A stretch of DNA of 64,000 bases from Clitoria ternatea (lineage: Eukaryota; Streptophyta; Magnoliopsida; Fabales; Fabaceae): positions 95,364,001 to 95,428,000 of the forward strand of contig CM075676.1 in NCBI GenBank assembly GCA_037962975.1, read 5' to 3'. Position 1 is the stretch's first letter. Each line of letters opens with the position of its first letter. Position numbers and translations under genes: made by a program. The notes beneath the pieces were generated by a model, which was not told where the DNA came from, did not search any database, and saw only the letters and a list, made by a program, of their open reading frames with translations. Below are positions 34,751 to 46,800 of this stretch, piece after piece.

Positions 34751-37116
34751 TGTAACATGCCAAAATTTGTAATTTTTTGAAAATTTATTCATTAAGGATT
34801 AATGAGGAAATTCTGAATGATATTCCGAGTGAAAATGGTGCGATGCCGAGTAAAGTAAGACCGATGAAGCTATTTCTAAAAAGAGTTAAGATGTTTTCGA
34901 GTGAAACATCATTAAGTGAATTATTTCTAAGTTAAGTAAACGGTGTCCGAATGAGACACTTTTGAATAAGGAAAATCCGAGTGAAATGGCTCTGAGTAAG
35001 ATGTTTTCGAATGGAACACTTCCGAGAGAAGTACTTCTGAGTGGGGAAAACTTGAAATTGAATAAGTACTTCTCAGGTGGAATATTTTAAGAAATGACCG
35101 AATGGAATATTTCTAAGTTATGTGAATTTCCGAGTGAAATGTCTCCGAGCACGACATTTCCGAGTGGAATGATACCGAGTGAGATTATTCCAAATAGAAA
35201 GGTAAGTGAGAGATTATTAATTACCGAATGACGTGGCACTGAATAGGATATACCGAATGGGTGTGTTCTAAATGAATAGTTCTGAGTGAATAATTTCCAA
35301 GGAAAGTAAATATCCGAGTGGTGAGTTGCCGAGTGGTGAACTTCGTTAAATTTATGCTCGGGTCGATATTTAATAATGACCAAAAGCTTGTGTTCGGGTT
35401 TGTCTTTAGAATTGTCCTTGACCCCGAGTGATTCGTTCAAGTGGAAAGACTTCCGAGAGAGAGTTGACTTCAAATTTCGAGTGATTTTTAGATGGAAGAT
35501 TTTCGAGTGACGTAAGTAAAGAATTGACTCGGACATAAATATACTTGGGTATGTTTGAATGAGATGTTACCGTATGGGACATTTCCGAGAAAAGAAAGCC
35601 GAGTGTTCCATGGGATGGAAACTTTCCTCCGAATGAAGGAATTCTGAGTGGACAGAAGCTTACTCGGAAAAGATGTGCCCAAGATGAAACCGAGTCAGAA
35701 TTATTGATTATTTTAATTAAGAATGCTTTCCATGTCACCCTAAACCCTAAACTTTCTAGCAGATTCTTTTTCTGATAATTCTCTAAGTATGGGACCCTCT
35801 CAGTTGTGCTGTCCCTTTTCATTAAATGCTTATTCCTTAGTCATCATCTGAAGAAACGTACAACAGATATTTTTATTGTTCACGTCTCTTTTGCATGAAC
35901 AATATAAATATCAACTACTGTTGGATTAATTAAAGACTTTGGAAAAGTGAAAAACAATACCTACAATCTTTCCCTTCCAACTCTTGCTGAAAGCTATTCA
36001 CAAAGAACAAGTTAATCTTCCTTTTTCTCTTTCGCGTGAACATTTGGATTTCATAAGTAAGAGGCTTCTGGAACTGTAATTCCAGTCGGAATTCTCGAAG
36101 CTGTGACTGATAATGATCGAAGAACAATTGAAACTCTTTATTCCAGGTAGGGGGAGCGTTATATTTCAAATAGATAGTTTATGAATGGATATGGGGTAGT
36201 ATTATTACGATATTCATATTGTATGCATATTTGTTATTAAGACCCCGATTATAAGACACTTTTTGTTTTCATATATTCCATTCATATTATTGATGTGAGA
36301 TTGGTGATGAGTATATGAATGAATATGAAATATGGTGTGATTCTCACAAAAGACCTTGGGTAGGACTCAAGGCAACCACTTGAGCGGGGCTCGGGGTTTG
36401 GCCCGTAGCACTGAGTAGAGGACCGCTATCACTCTGGGAGTGGTACCTGTAAAACGGCCGGATCAGTCGAGTGCTGAATTGTGGCTCGGGGAGCCAGTGT
36501 TGTAACACAAACTTAAAAGACTTAATGGATCCATTAGACTGAGCATGTGCGTGTACTGATATATCTATATATATATATTTGAGAATAACATGTTGTTCAT
36601 GTTGTTTTATATATAGCTCGGTATGTGTTATTTGCATAGTTATGGATTGGACTTTTAATCCAATTCAATAACTATTATTTGATATGTTTATGTTCACCCC
36701 CTACTTACTATTTTTTTTTACAGTGGATAGGAGACACAGTGATGGCACTTGAAGTCACTCAACCGACTGGAACATTATGTATTAGCCTGAGAAATACATA
36801 ATGTACATAGTTATTTTGGTAAAAGCCTTGGCCGGCTCCTATGATTACCGAATGAATATTCTCATTGTATATTAAATGGCCGGTCGGCTTTTGGAATGTG
36901 ACAATGATATTATTTATTTCAGATTCTGTTTTAAATCTTGAAATTATTTGTGAAACGTTTGTTTGTATTTGTTTATATTTTTAAAATGGGTCGGTCGGAT
37001 TGTGGTATAGTCGGTATTATAAGTGTTAAATCCAACTCCTATTTTAGAAATTTAAATTATTCGTGGAAAATTTATTTGATTTATTAAAATTTATATTAAA
37101 AATTAAGGATGTTATA
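34751..37116 (+). repeat. 3' LTR of the Tekay-like element (2366 bp)
   Basis: Uninterrupted copy of the LTR split at 8822-9959 and 28832-30113. It documents the empty Ogre target at 35879-35890. The final dinucleotide is TA instead of CA. Confidence 0.92.
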
Positions 37117-37121
37117 ACATG

Positions 37122-37236
37122 CAAGTCACCCTTGACAGGGACGACACATAAAAAGGACCCCAGTTTGAAATATCGGGCAAAACAGTCCTATTTTTGTAAA
37201 TAAAGTTGTCAGCTACCCCATATATTAAAAAAACCC
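37122..37236 (-). repeat. Right terminal inverted repeat of the MULE
   Basis: It continues the MULE arm interrupted at 8821 by the Tekay-like element. Its reverse complement aligns with 5151-5265. The end AAAAAAACCC is followed by the duplication AACACATTA (37237-37245). Confidence 0.75.
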
Positions 37237-37245
37237 AACACATTA

Positions 37246-37868
37246 GAAAAAGCATTTAGGTACATGAGCATGAAAGGAATTTATAAGCTAACAAAAATTT
37301 GTAATTAAATGGCCAATATAAATTGATATTATACAAACAATTCTAAATTTAGGAAGGATGAAAATTTTAATTGTGATTAAATTCGAACCAGATAACTTAG
37401 AAGAGATACCGTTGTTTATAAAACAAGTTTTTTACAATTATTTTTATAATAACAAGTGTTTTTACATTATAAACAATTTAATTTAAAGAGCATTTTTTAC
37501 GTCAATCATATGTATTCTAATTTGGAATCAATTTTGTTGGAACCTTGTCAAAGTTAAGATTTTTTAGCGGTCCCAAAAAATATCTTTAGCTGGGTCGATA
37601 TCAAGACTAATATATGGAACATTTTGTATAATTTGCAAATCACACAACCAAGAAATTTTCCATTATCGAATTTGCGATCATGCGAGAGAGATGAGATTAT
37701 TTGCAATTAATTAAAACAAGTTATGATTGATGAATCGATAATGACAATCGATACTGCGAAAGTATCATTAATACGCTTGAGAGGGAAATCAAATCAAAAC
37801 AAAGATAGGTAGATAGAGACAAAGAAGAAGAGATTGATAATCTCCGGCAGAAGGGTCTGGTCTTCGCC
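37246..37868 (+). promoter_or_regulatory. Upstream region and 5' leader of the FGGY kinase gene
   Basis: About 620 bp separate the MULE duplication from the start codon. A purine-rich leader (AGACAAAGAAGAAGAG, near 37818) and an ATCTCCGGCAG stretch directly precede the ATG. I see no strong TATA box; a weak TTGTATAATT is near 37624. Start of transcription is not determined. Confidence 0.4.
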
Positions 37869-40800
37869 ATGGCCTCTCCTTCTGGCTCCATCTTCCTCGG
37901 CGTCGACGTCGGCACCGGCAGCGCTCGTGCAGGTTCACTTCCGCCATTAACATCTTCCTATTCCTCCAGTTTTCTTTTCGATTTTCTTGTTTGAAATGGA
38001 TCACAAATTATAGTGTTTTTGATTCATTCTATTATTGTCCATGTTCACATTTCAAATTTTCGGCTTTCTTGCTATGCAGTGATTGTTTGCTACTGAATTC
38101 ACCATTAGGAGCAATGAACTCCTCTTTCTTGCTATGCTGTGATTATTTGTTACTGGAATTACCAATAGGAGCAATAAACACCGGTTTCTTGCTATGCAGT
38201 GATTGTTTGTTACTGGAATTAGCATTAGGAGCAATAAACATAGTTTCTTGCCTTGCAGTGACTGTTTGCTACAATGCTACTGAAAGTCTGAAATCACTGT
38301 TATAAGCAATCAACACTTGAACAGTGCTGGTCTATTGACCTATTTTCAAATGTTTGACTTTGAAATTTTATCCAAGTTGAATAGTTTAGTTGATGTGGCA
38401 AATTCTAGTTTAGGTTATTTATTTTTCACTTTTATGTTGTAGGCCCTCAAATAGGATAGTTTCATTCAAAAGATACTGATTTTATTACTTGAAGGTGGTC
38501 ACCTTAATCCTCATTTTAGCAAAATTCAATAATTCAATTTTTATTTATTTAATCTCAAAAAGTTCTACCTGATTTGTTTTGATATATTTTTTCATATTGT
38601 TCTCAAACAAATAGATACTATTTTATATTTTACCATTCTTAATTTGAATAAAAGTGGGAGCTATATTAAACTCACTTTGTTTACATATTGTTATGCTGCA
38701 ATATAGGTCTGTTTAATGAGAAAGGACAGCTTCTTGGTTTGTCTAGCAGCCCAATACAGATATGGAAAGATGGTGCCTGTGTTGAGGTAATTTTTTACTT
38801 GGATAAATGGACAGTAGACCCAAATGGTTACCTGAAGCTGGTGTTATAGTAAATAGGGCAGGAACTCCATTCCATACTGAGTTGGTTGTGATTTGTGAAT
38901 ATTAAAGGGAAAATGATTAGTATTTGTTTATTGTTACTAAATATTGGCTAATGAAGCTAGTGTACAACATTGGCCATTTCCAAGGATGGGTATGAAGTAG
39001 AATGACTCTATATTCATGCATCTGGTGCTCTGTGAGGTTATAGTATAATTATATACTAAACTTTTTAGATGGCTTGAGTTTAGTGTTGGAACCTTAATAT
39101 CTCTAAGTTCAGATCAATCTGAATAATCTTTCTGCTATATTTTCTGTTGGATCAGCCAATCAGCTGCTTGTCTATTATGTTTAAAGGGATGGTTTTAAAG
39201 CTTCCATTCAGTTTCTATTGAGTTGGAATATGTATTGGTGGTTTACACCTTCATCTTTTAATGTGTGTTTATATATTTTATAACGTAGATTCATCTTTTT
39301 GTTTTAAACAGCAATCCTCTACAGATATATGGCTCGCTGTTTGTGCAGCTGTAAAAGCAGCTTGTTCTCATGCTAAAGTTGCACCAGAAGAAGTGAATAG
39401 TCTGGGATTTGCAGCTACTTGTTCTCTTGGTATGTGATATTTTTGAAACTGATGATTTTGTTTAATTTACAACATAGAATATTTAATTTTATGTGAAGGA
39501 TGTAACTGTTGTTTGTGAATTAAAACAGTTGCAGTGGATTCTGACAGCTCCCCTGTTTCGGTTTCTTGGAGTGGTGATTCAAGAAGGAATGTGATTGTAT
39601 GGATGGATCATAGAGCTGTAGAACAAGCTGAAAGGATCAATTCCTGTAAGTCACCTGTATTAGAGTACTGTGGTGGAGCTGTTTCACCTGAAATGCAGCC
39701 ACCAAAGGTACTATCTGAATTTCACGGTCACTGTACTCGGGATACTGTCTAGTAAATTTTATCGTAAGCATTCTCCTTCTTTTATGTCATTTTGTCACAA
39801 AAGAAATGCTGCGTAATTTTAGGCTTTTTATGGCAATGGATGTATATATGTTGATGGCAATGATCACTGAAATTGTTAAATTACAAATCTTCAACTGGGA
39901 TATCTGAGTAGGTGACTAGCTAGACACAGTTGATATGATTTTCTAGGATTATGTGTTACTTGTTTCGTTGATGACTTGATTCTCTTGTTTTACATAATTG
40001 TATTCTTGTTTGGGCTTTTGAATTATAATGTTTTAAATAAACTCATCTACCAAAAATTTATCTTACCTGGGGTCTACCTTTGGAACTACTAAACTGTTTG
40101 GTTCTGCACAATGCAGCCAGTTCATGTAATATATTATTATTTCATTTCTAATTGATAATTGAGTATGGTGTACTGTTTTATTTATTCAATTGAGTCTTTA
40201 TCAATTTTTTACTGATAAAAAATATAACCTTCAGCTTCTATGGGTTAAAGAAAATTTGCAAGAATCTTGGTCAATGGTTTTCAGGTGGATGGACTTGAGT
40301 GATTGGCTGTCATACAGGTACGCTATGTAGTTGAAGTCTTCTGGTTGTCCAAATCAGTTTGTCAATTTGAGATGTTGAGTGTATGCTTGGATTAATTTCT
40401 AGTAATTTTTTAGGGCAACCGGAGATGATACTCGTAGTTTATGCACCACAGTTTGTAAATGGACATATCTTGGTCATGCACACATGCAGCATATCAATGA
40501 GAAAGATTCCCGAGATATGGAAGCTTGTGGGTGGGACGATGACTTTTGGGAGGAAATTGGTTTAGGTGATCTTGTTGAAGGACATCATGCTAAGATAGGT
40601 ATTCATCTTATTAACATTGACCTTGTTAAGGACTAACTATCTCAAAAGATTAAGCTGTTAGGTATTAAAGAATCCAAGTGTAATATAGTCGTCGCACATC
40701 GAATAGATGTAAGTTGAGCGGTTTATAAGTGCTAAGACCCATTCACCTATAGCCTTAAGATTTTTGGTTGTATTGTGGTGCCCAACACTTGTATGCTTGC

Positions 40801-43800
40801 CGACTTGGCTCTTTTCCTTAATGCGGGTATGAATCTCTCCATTGTTGTTGAAGAATCCAAGTGTGACATAGTCTTGCATCAAGTAGATGTGAGTAAGTTG
40901 AGTAGTTTAAAGTGCAAGGACCCATACACCTAATGTCTTAAGGTTTTGGGTTTTTATTGCGGTTGCAGCTGGAGCATTCTAAGTGAAGTCACACTTGAGA
41001 GGGAGTATTGAACAATTCCAGTGTGACATAGTCCCACATCGAGTAGATGTTAGTAAGTTGAACGGTTTATAAGTGCAAAGATCCATACATAATAATGCCT
41101 TAAGGTTATGAGTTATATTGTGGTGTCCAACACTTGTGGGCTTGCTCTCTTCAATGCCCCTTCGTTGTTATAGACACCCCTCATTTACTTTCAATAGTTG
41201 TCATGGACATCCCCATTCAGTTTCAGTATGGTATTAGAGTTTTCCAATCTATGGGACCCTGCATACTCCTGGTCACATTCATTGCGGTTGCAGTTCATTT
41301 GTGGGGAAAAATTCCAACTGAAGTCACACTTGGGGGGAGTGTTGAAGAATACAAGTGTGACGTAGTCCCACATCGAATATCCGTGAGAAAGTTTAGCGGT
41401 TTATAAGTGTAAGGACTCATACATCTATAGCCTTATGATTTTGGGTTGTATTGCTCTCTTGGCTCCTTTCCTCGATGCAGTGGTGGATCTCCCAGCCGTT
41501 ATGGACACCCCTCATTCAATTTCAATACAAGGAAAGGCATGAGAATGATTTTATGTCACAACTCTAACACCTCATGGATGTGCCTTTTGTACTTGAAGTG
41601 GATAATTCACATGTCCTCTAAACACAAATGATGTTATGGATCCACGTGATTATTCATTATTAACTTTGAACAATGTTAATTTATATTTATTGAAGAGTTC
41701 TTGTATTTTTCTCATGCTTGATAAGTTGATCTGATGAAAACTGGGAGCGGGGAGGGGTAAGCTTTGAGTAAGCTTATGATTAATTTGATGATTGTGCCAT
41801 TCATTGCAATTTCTAACCAGTTCTTAACTTAATATTTAATCATAATAACAGGACGAAGTGTTGCTTTCCCTGGTCATCCTTTGGGTTCTGGCCTTACTCC
41901 TGCTGCTGCAAAGGCAAGAAATTTTGTAATAAAATTATGCATTATTTTGAAGTTTGAACCCCGTTCCTTTCTTGAGCTTTATCATCATGGCATACATGCA
42001 TTGCTTAGTCAGTTAGTCGACGAGTGTAATCTTACTTCATTATGGAGATCGGTTCAGTTTGATGCAATGAACTTCTGTAATGGGCTGGGTTTTAATACTT
42101 CTGATGGGTTAAAATTTTCAGGAACTGGGTCTGGTACCAGGAATTCCTGTTGGGACATCACTAATCGATGCTCATGCTGGTGGTGTGGGGGTAATTGAAA
42201 GTGTGCCCTCATCAGAAGCTGAAGGTTGACATGACATACTTTATGCTTCTGATTGTAAGATTTGGATAAAGAGTAGTGTTTCTTAACTTCAAAAACTTGT
42301 GTATCCTCAGAACATGACAAGGAGGCAATTTGTAATCGTATGGTTTTAGTTTGTGGAACTTCTACATGCCATATGGCTGTATCTCGGAGCAAATTGTTCA
42401 TTCCTGGGGTTTGGGGACCATTTTGGTCAGGTAAACTGCTATTTTTTTCTATTTTATGAAGTAAATCTCAGTTCTGGATGACACTGTTCCTATTTCATGG
42501 TCTGTTGATTATCTCTTGGGGGTAACTGCCATGGCAATTCATGCAGTTTATTGTTGTTTATATCTGGATGGTTAAAAGTTGTGGTTTCAAATGAGAAGTG
42601 AAATTCTCCTTTTCTCAAAAATAATTCTAAGTGGCCTGGTTGTGATTGAAATCTTTTTGCTTTGGTCGAACCTGGATCTGAAAGGTATTTGCATGGGTTG
42701 AATGCCGGTCTCATTTTAACATTGATATTTTTTTGTGGCTATATTCTTGTTAACATAATTTATATGTCTTTGTGAAGATATCTTTGTGTCTGTGGTTATT
42801 TTTATGATTAGTTCGTTTTCTTGTAAAATTGATATTTGACAGAAGAAGTAAGTGGTAACTGAAGTTCACATTCAAAAGGATCACCTGAAGTATAACCTAC
42901 TTATTAGTCATCATATTCTATTTTATTTAAGATTAATTAAAGCACTTATCCTTGTCTTCTCTTGCATCTGCTATGTTTTGCATTTTTTCTTTATCTGAAT
43001 TTTCAGCAATGGTACCCGAATACTGGCTAACCGAAGGTGGACAGAGTGCTACTGGTGCTTTATTGGATCATATAATTGAAAACCATGCTGCTTCTCCACA
43101 CCTTGCAAATCAAGCTGCTTCCCAAAGTAAGTTGTTTTTTCTTTGTTTGGAATAATACTACTGTTATATTACAAGTCCGATTTGACATGTCTTAATGGAA
43201 CTAATTTCCTATGTTTAATATTTTAGAGATTTCAGTGTTTGAGCTTCTGAACAAGATGTTGGAAACAATGATGATTGAGCAGAAGAAATGTTTCGTTGCT
43301 GCCTTGACAGAAGATGTACATGTTCTTCCTGACTTCCATGGGAATAGGTATTTGGCGACTAACAACCACTTTTGTCCCTATCATAAGCCATAATGGCTTC
43401 CAAATAATAGACTGCTATGTATTATGGCCCAGGTCTCCCATTGCAGACCCAAAAGCAAAAGGAGTTATCTATGGTTTGACACTTGACACAAGTGACAAAC
43501 AGTTGGCGCTTCTATACTTGGCAACTGTGCAGGGCATTGCGTATGGCACACGCCACATTGTAGAGCATTGCAATGCTCATGGTCATAAAGTAAGGACGTA
43601 AAATGCTATGACATAATTGAGGTTATCATCACTAATTCTTTGGGTTGGGCACCTCCTTTTTCTGCTCACTGACATGCCTTTGCATTGGGTCCATGCTTTC
43701 CTCTCCTATGATACACATTTGTTATGGGCCAATCAATGTAAGCCGTAATTATTGTTTGTTAGGAGATTAGGATTTTTGTTTTTGTGTGGTTAGGATTTGG

Positions 43801-46800
43801 GTAATCAAGTCATGATGTGCTCTACTGCAGGACTTGGAAAAGGAATTTACCACAGATTTCTTTGGTTGAGTTGATAATCTTTGGTCTCATAATAATTTGC
43901 CAAAAGTATCTTGTACTCTGGTTGCATTGACCAGTTTAGGGATAAATAAAATCATATTCTACCAGCTAGATGGGAGCTTAAGGTTTAATATACTTTTATT
44001 ATACTTAGGGTCAAACAAACACTTGTTTGACATTCTTAAGCTTTAAAGCAGCCAAAGAATTGATTGTTACACTTAGAAAACCTATTCCAGACAGCGAGAG
44101 AGAAATCCACAGCACAACTACTCTTGTAGCAGAAGGCTCGGATTATAGTGGATGCAAGGAAGTTAATCAATGGTGCTCAATTTTGTATTTGATAGGAACC
44201 TAACAATAAAGTGTAAAAATGGAAGGACATTGTGTTGTATTTTATGTATGCTTCAAGGCATAATGGATTACAGAAGAAGAAAAGAACAGTAAGGTAGAGG
44301 ATAGCTATGCTAACACTTTCCCTGGGCGAGGCTCTTAAAGAGTACACACCTATGTCCTCAGCTTACTGATGAACTAGATGATAATCATTCACACATTCTC
44401 TCCTCTACCTAACCTCCCTAAACTATCATTCTCATTCTACTTTGCCTGCTGGATACTACTCAGTAATTAACTCTTACTAGGCCTGCCATCTCTATCATTT
44501 TCTTGGGCCTTCTGTTTGTATGTTCCTAACCTCTGGCCCATGAGACATTTGGTCTACTATTCATCATTGAAGAACCATATTTTTATCAAGGAAATTAAGG
44601 GTGCCTTTGAGTAAGTAACTTAATTAAGAACTTATGCAATAAGCTATTTTTAAATAAAAGCTTATACTATAAATTTGATCGTAAAGCTTGTCGGAATAAG
44701 TTGAAAATAACTAAAATAAGTCAAAAGCAACTCATGGGAGTTATAACTTATTTACATAAGTTGCCTGTAAGCTCTTCCATACTCAACCTACAACCATTAT
44801 TGCAGTATCCTTACAAGTAACTAAATATTATTTATATAATTATTGTCTAGTTGTCTTGTTTCCAAGTTATCTCTTTGTTGATGCACAGTTGATTGCTTTT
44901 AGTATGATATTCGCTCTGCCTTTGCTTGCAGATCAACACACTACTTGCATGTGGTGGCCTTTCAAAGAACCCTACATTCATTCAGGAACATGCTGACATT
45001 ATTGGTATGTGTTGAGGAGTGAGGTGTGGAGCATGCGTGCATGAACACATATGCTTATCTTTGTGTTATATATTCTATATGGACCTTTTACCATGTAAGG
45101 AATGATGTGAAGTATGCTCTAGTTTTAAAATATTAACAAAATTATGCTGGTATGATTTGAAGGTCAACCTAAAAACAAATTCTTAAATTTGGGTATTGAG
45201 CCTAATCAATCCTAAAAGCTAGCTCATAAGATGAGGATTATTCTCCACCTTATATACTTTTGATTGGTCATATCTCTAGTCAATGTGAGACTTTTAACAC
45301 ACCCTCTTACGCTTAGGAATGGAGCGTGGATGAATACAGGTGGCCCTTAGGAATGAAGTGTGAACAACATGGGTGACCTAACAACAGATCTAGGATAGAC
45401 TCCGGTACCATCTTAAATTTAGGTATTGGGTCTAACTCAATTATAAAAGCTAACTCAATCCTAAAAGCTAGCTCATAGGATGAGAATTACCCTCCACCTT
45501 ATATACTTTTGATTGACCGTATCTCTAGTCAATGTGGGACTTTTAACACAAATCATGACTCACCCTTCATGTATTTTACCAACCAATCCACAGTTCAAGG
45601 TTTGGTTTGTTTCAAATCTTATGTTATTAGTGTTCAAAAGTCAATAGAAAGCAAAATGTAAAATCAATGATTATAATAGCAGTGATATATACTTCAGTTT
45701 CAAATTCTTGTCTTGTCCACTGAACTAAATTAAAATATTAGAAGAAATGCAATAACAATCCAACAATAGACAACATGATAATGAGTCAAGAGGCTCAATC
45801 ATATGTGTTATGTATGTTAAATATGAAATTTGTGTGTATAATTTTGTGTTATATTTATGTCTGTCTGCATGTTATGCTTAAAGGATTGATCAGTCAAAAG
45901 TAAACTGCATAGTTAAGAATTTGAACCGAACCATACTTTTGGTTGGTCTACCCAATTCAGAATTTTGAACACCCCTGCTAATATCTCGAACTTTGTCAAT
46001 GACACAAGTGTTTGGGATCTTATGGTCCTTCACTCCCTTGCAGAAACTAGGTTGAAATTGTTTCATGATCTGGAGTCTGTTATTTTAATTTATGTTTTAA
46101 TTCATCTATAAGAAATGACTGAAATTCCTGTGCATCCAAATGATATGAGTGTGGATGATCGTCTGATATTTACTTTATATTTAGTTTTTTTTATTAATAA
46201 TGAATCTTGTTATATTTTATCAGGCTGCTCTATAATTCTTCCTAGGGAAAGTGAATCTGTGCTCTTGGGTGCTGCCATTCTGGGTGCAGTTGCTACAAGG
46301 AAATATCATAGTCTTAACGAGGCCATGAAGGCCCTGAATGCAGCTGGCCAGGTGTGGATCCTTTCTTTCTATCTTGAAGTATTTTAAAAATGTACAATTA
46401 ATATTTTGGTTAAATCATGTAGGCCTCTAAACTATTTGGATATTTTTAATTAAGTTCCTATAATTTGAAAGTTTATAATTAGGTTCCTGAACTTTGAATA
46501 ATTTGTAATTGTCTCCCTCTCAATAATACCTTGGATTTTGTTAAGTGTAATAGAACTTTAATGGAATTGTTGATCCAATTTCAAATGATTCAAAAGTTTA
46601 GGAACCTGATTAGAACTTTTAAATATAGGGAGTATAGGGATTAAGGACTTATTTTAAAATATCTAGATAGTTTAGGGGTTTGTAGATTAATTTAGCCTTT
46701 TTTTTATTATTTTAGATTTGGATCAAGATCAATTTCATTAAATTACATGTGGTGGTGACATTTTCCATGTAGTTCTTAATGGCGTGGCATAAACATTTGC

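Larger units (their letters stand above)
8822..37116 (+). mobile_element. Tekay/Del-like Ty3-gypsy chromovirus, dead, interrupted by the Ogre-like element
   Basis: The 5' LTR starts TGAAACATCCC (8822) and the 3' LTR starts TGTAACATGCC (34751). The 5' LTR ends GGATGTTACA (30113) and the 3' LTR ends GGATGTTATA (37116, last CA decayed to TA). ACATG flanks both ends (8817-8821 and 37117-37121). Without the Ogre insertion the element is about 9.4 kb. Its order is LTR, tRNA-iMet primer site, gag, protease, RT, RNase H, integrase, chromodomain, polypurine tract, LTR. The chromodomain and the GAGGACGAAAT block before the polypurine tract fit the Tekay lineage (family knowledge). Confidence 0.88.
5151..37236 (+). 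mobile_element. Mutator-like element (MULE), hugely expanded by nested insertions
   Basis: The ends are GGGTTTTTTATATATAG on the left and TATTAAAAAAACCC on the right, which are inverted. The 9-bp sequence AACACATTA flanks both sides (5142-5150 and 37237-37245); 9-bp duplications are the hallmark of Mutator-type transposition. Inside, beyond other elements, lie a broken mudrA-like transposase start, a reversed plant mobile domain fragment and an AT-rich array. Subtracting the solo LTR (6666-7674) and the Tekay-like element (8822-37116) with their duplications leaves about 2.8 kb of MULE. It cannot be autonomous because most of the transposase is missing. Confidence 0.88.

Noticed and set aside
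40658..41406. Frames on both strands inside FGGY intron 6
   Set aside because: They fall in the TRIM cluster and are repeated with it.
44590..44790. Possible hAT-like MITE in FGGY intron 12 (TAAGTAACTTAATTAAG, AACTTATGCAATAAGC)
   Set aside because: Words resemble small legume elements, but I found no inverted ends or target duplication.
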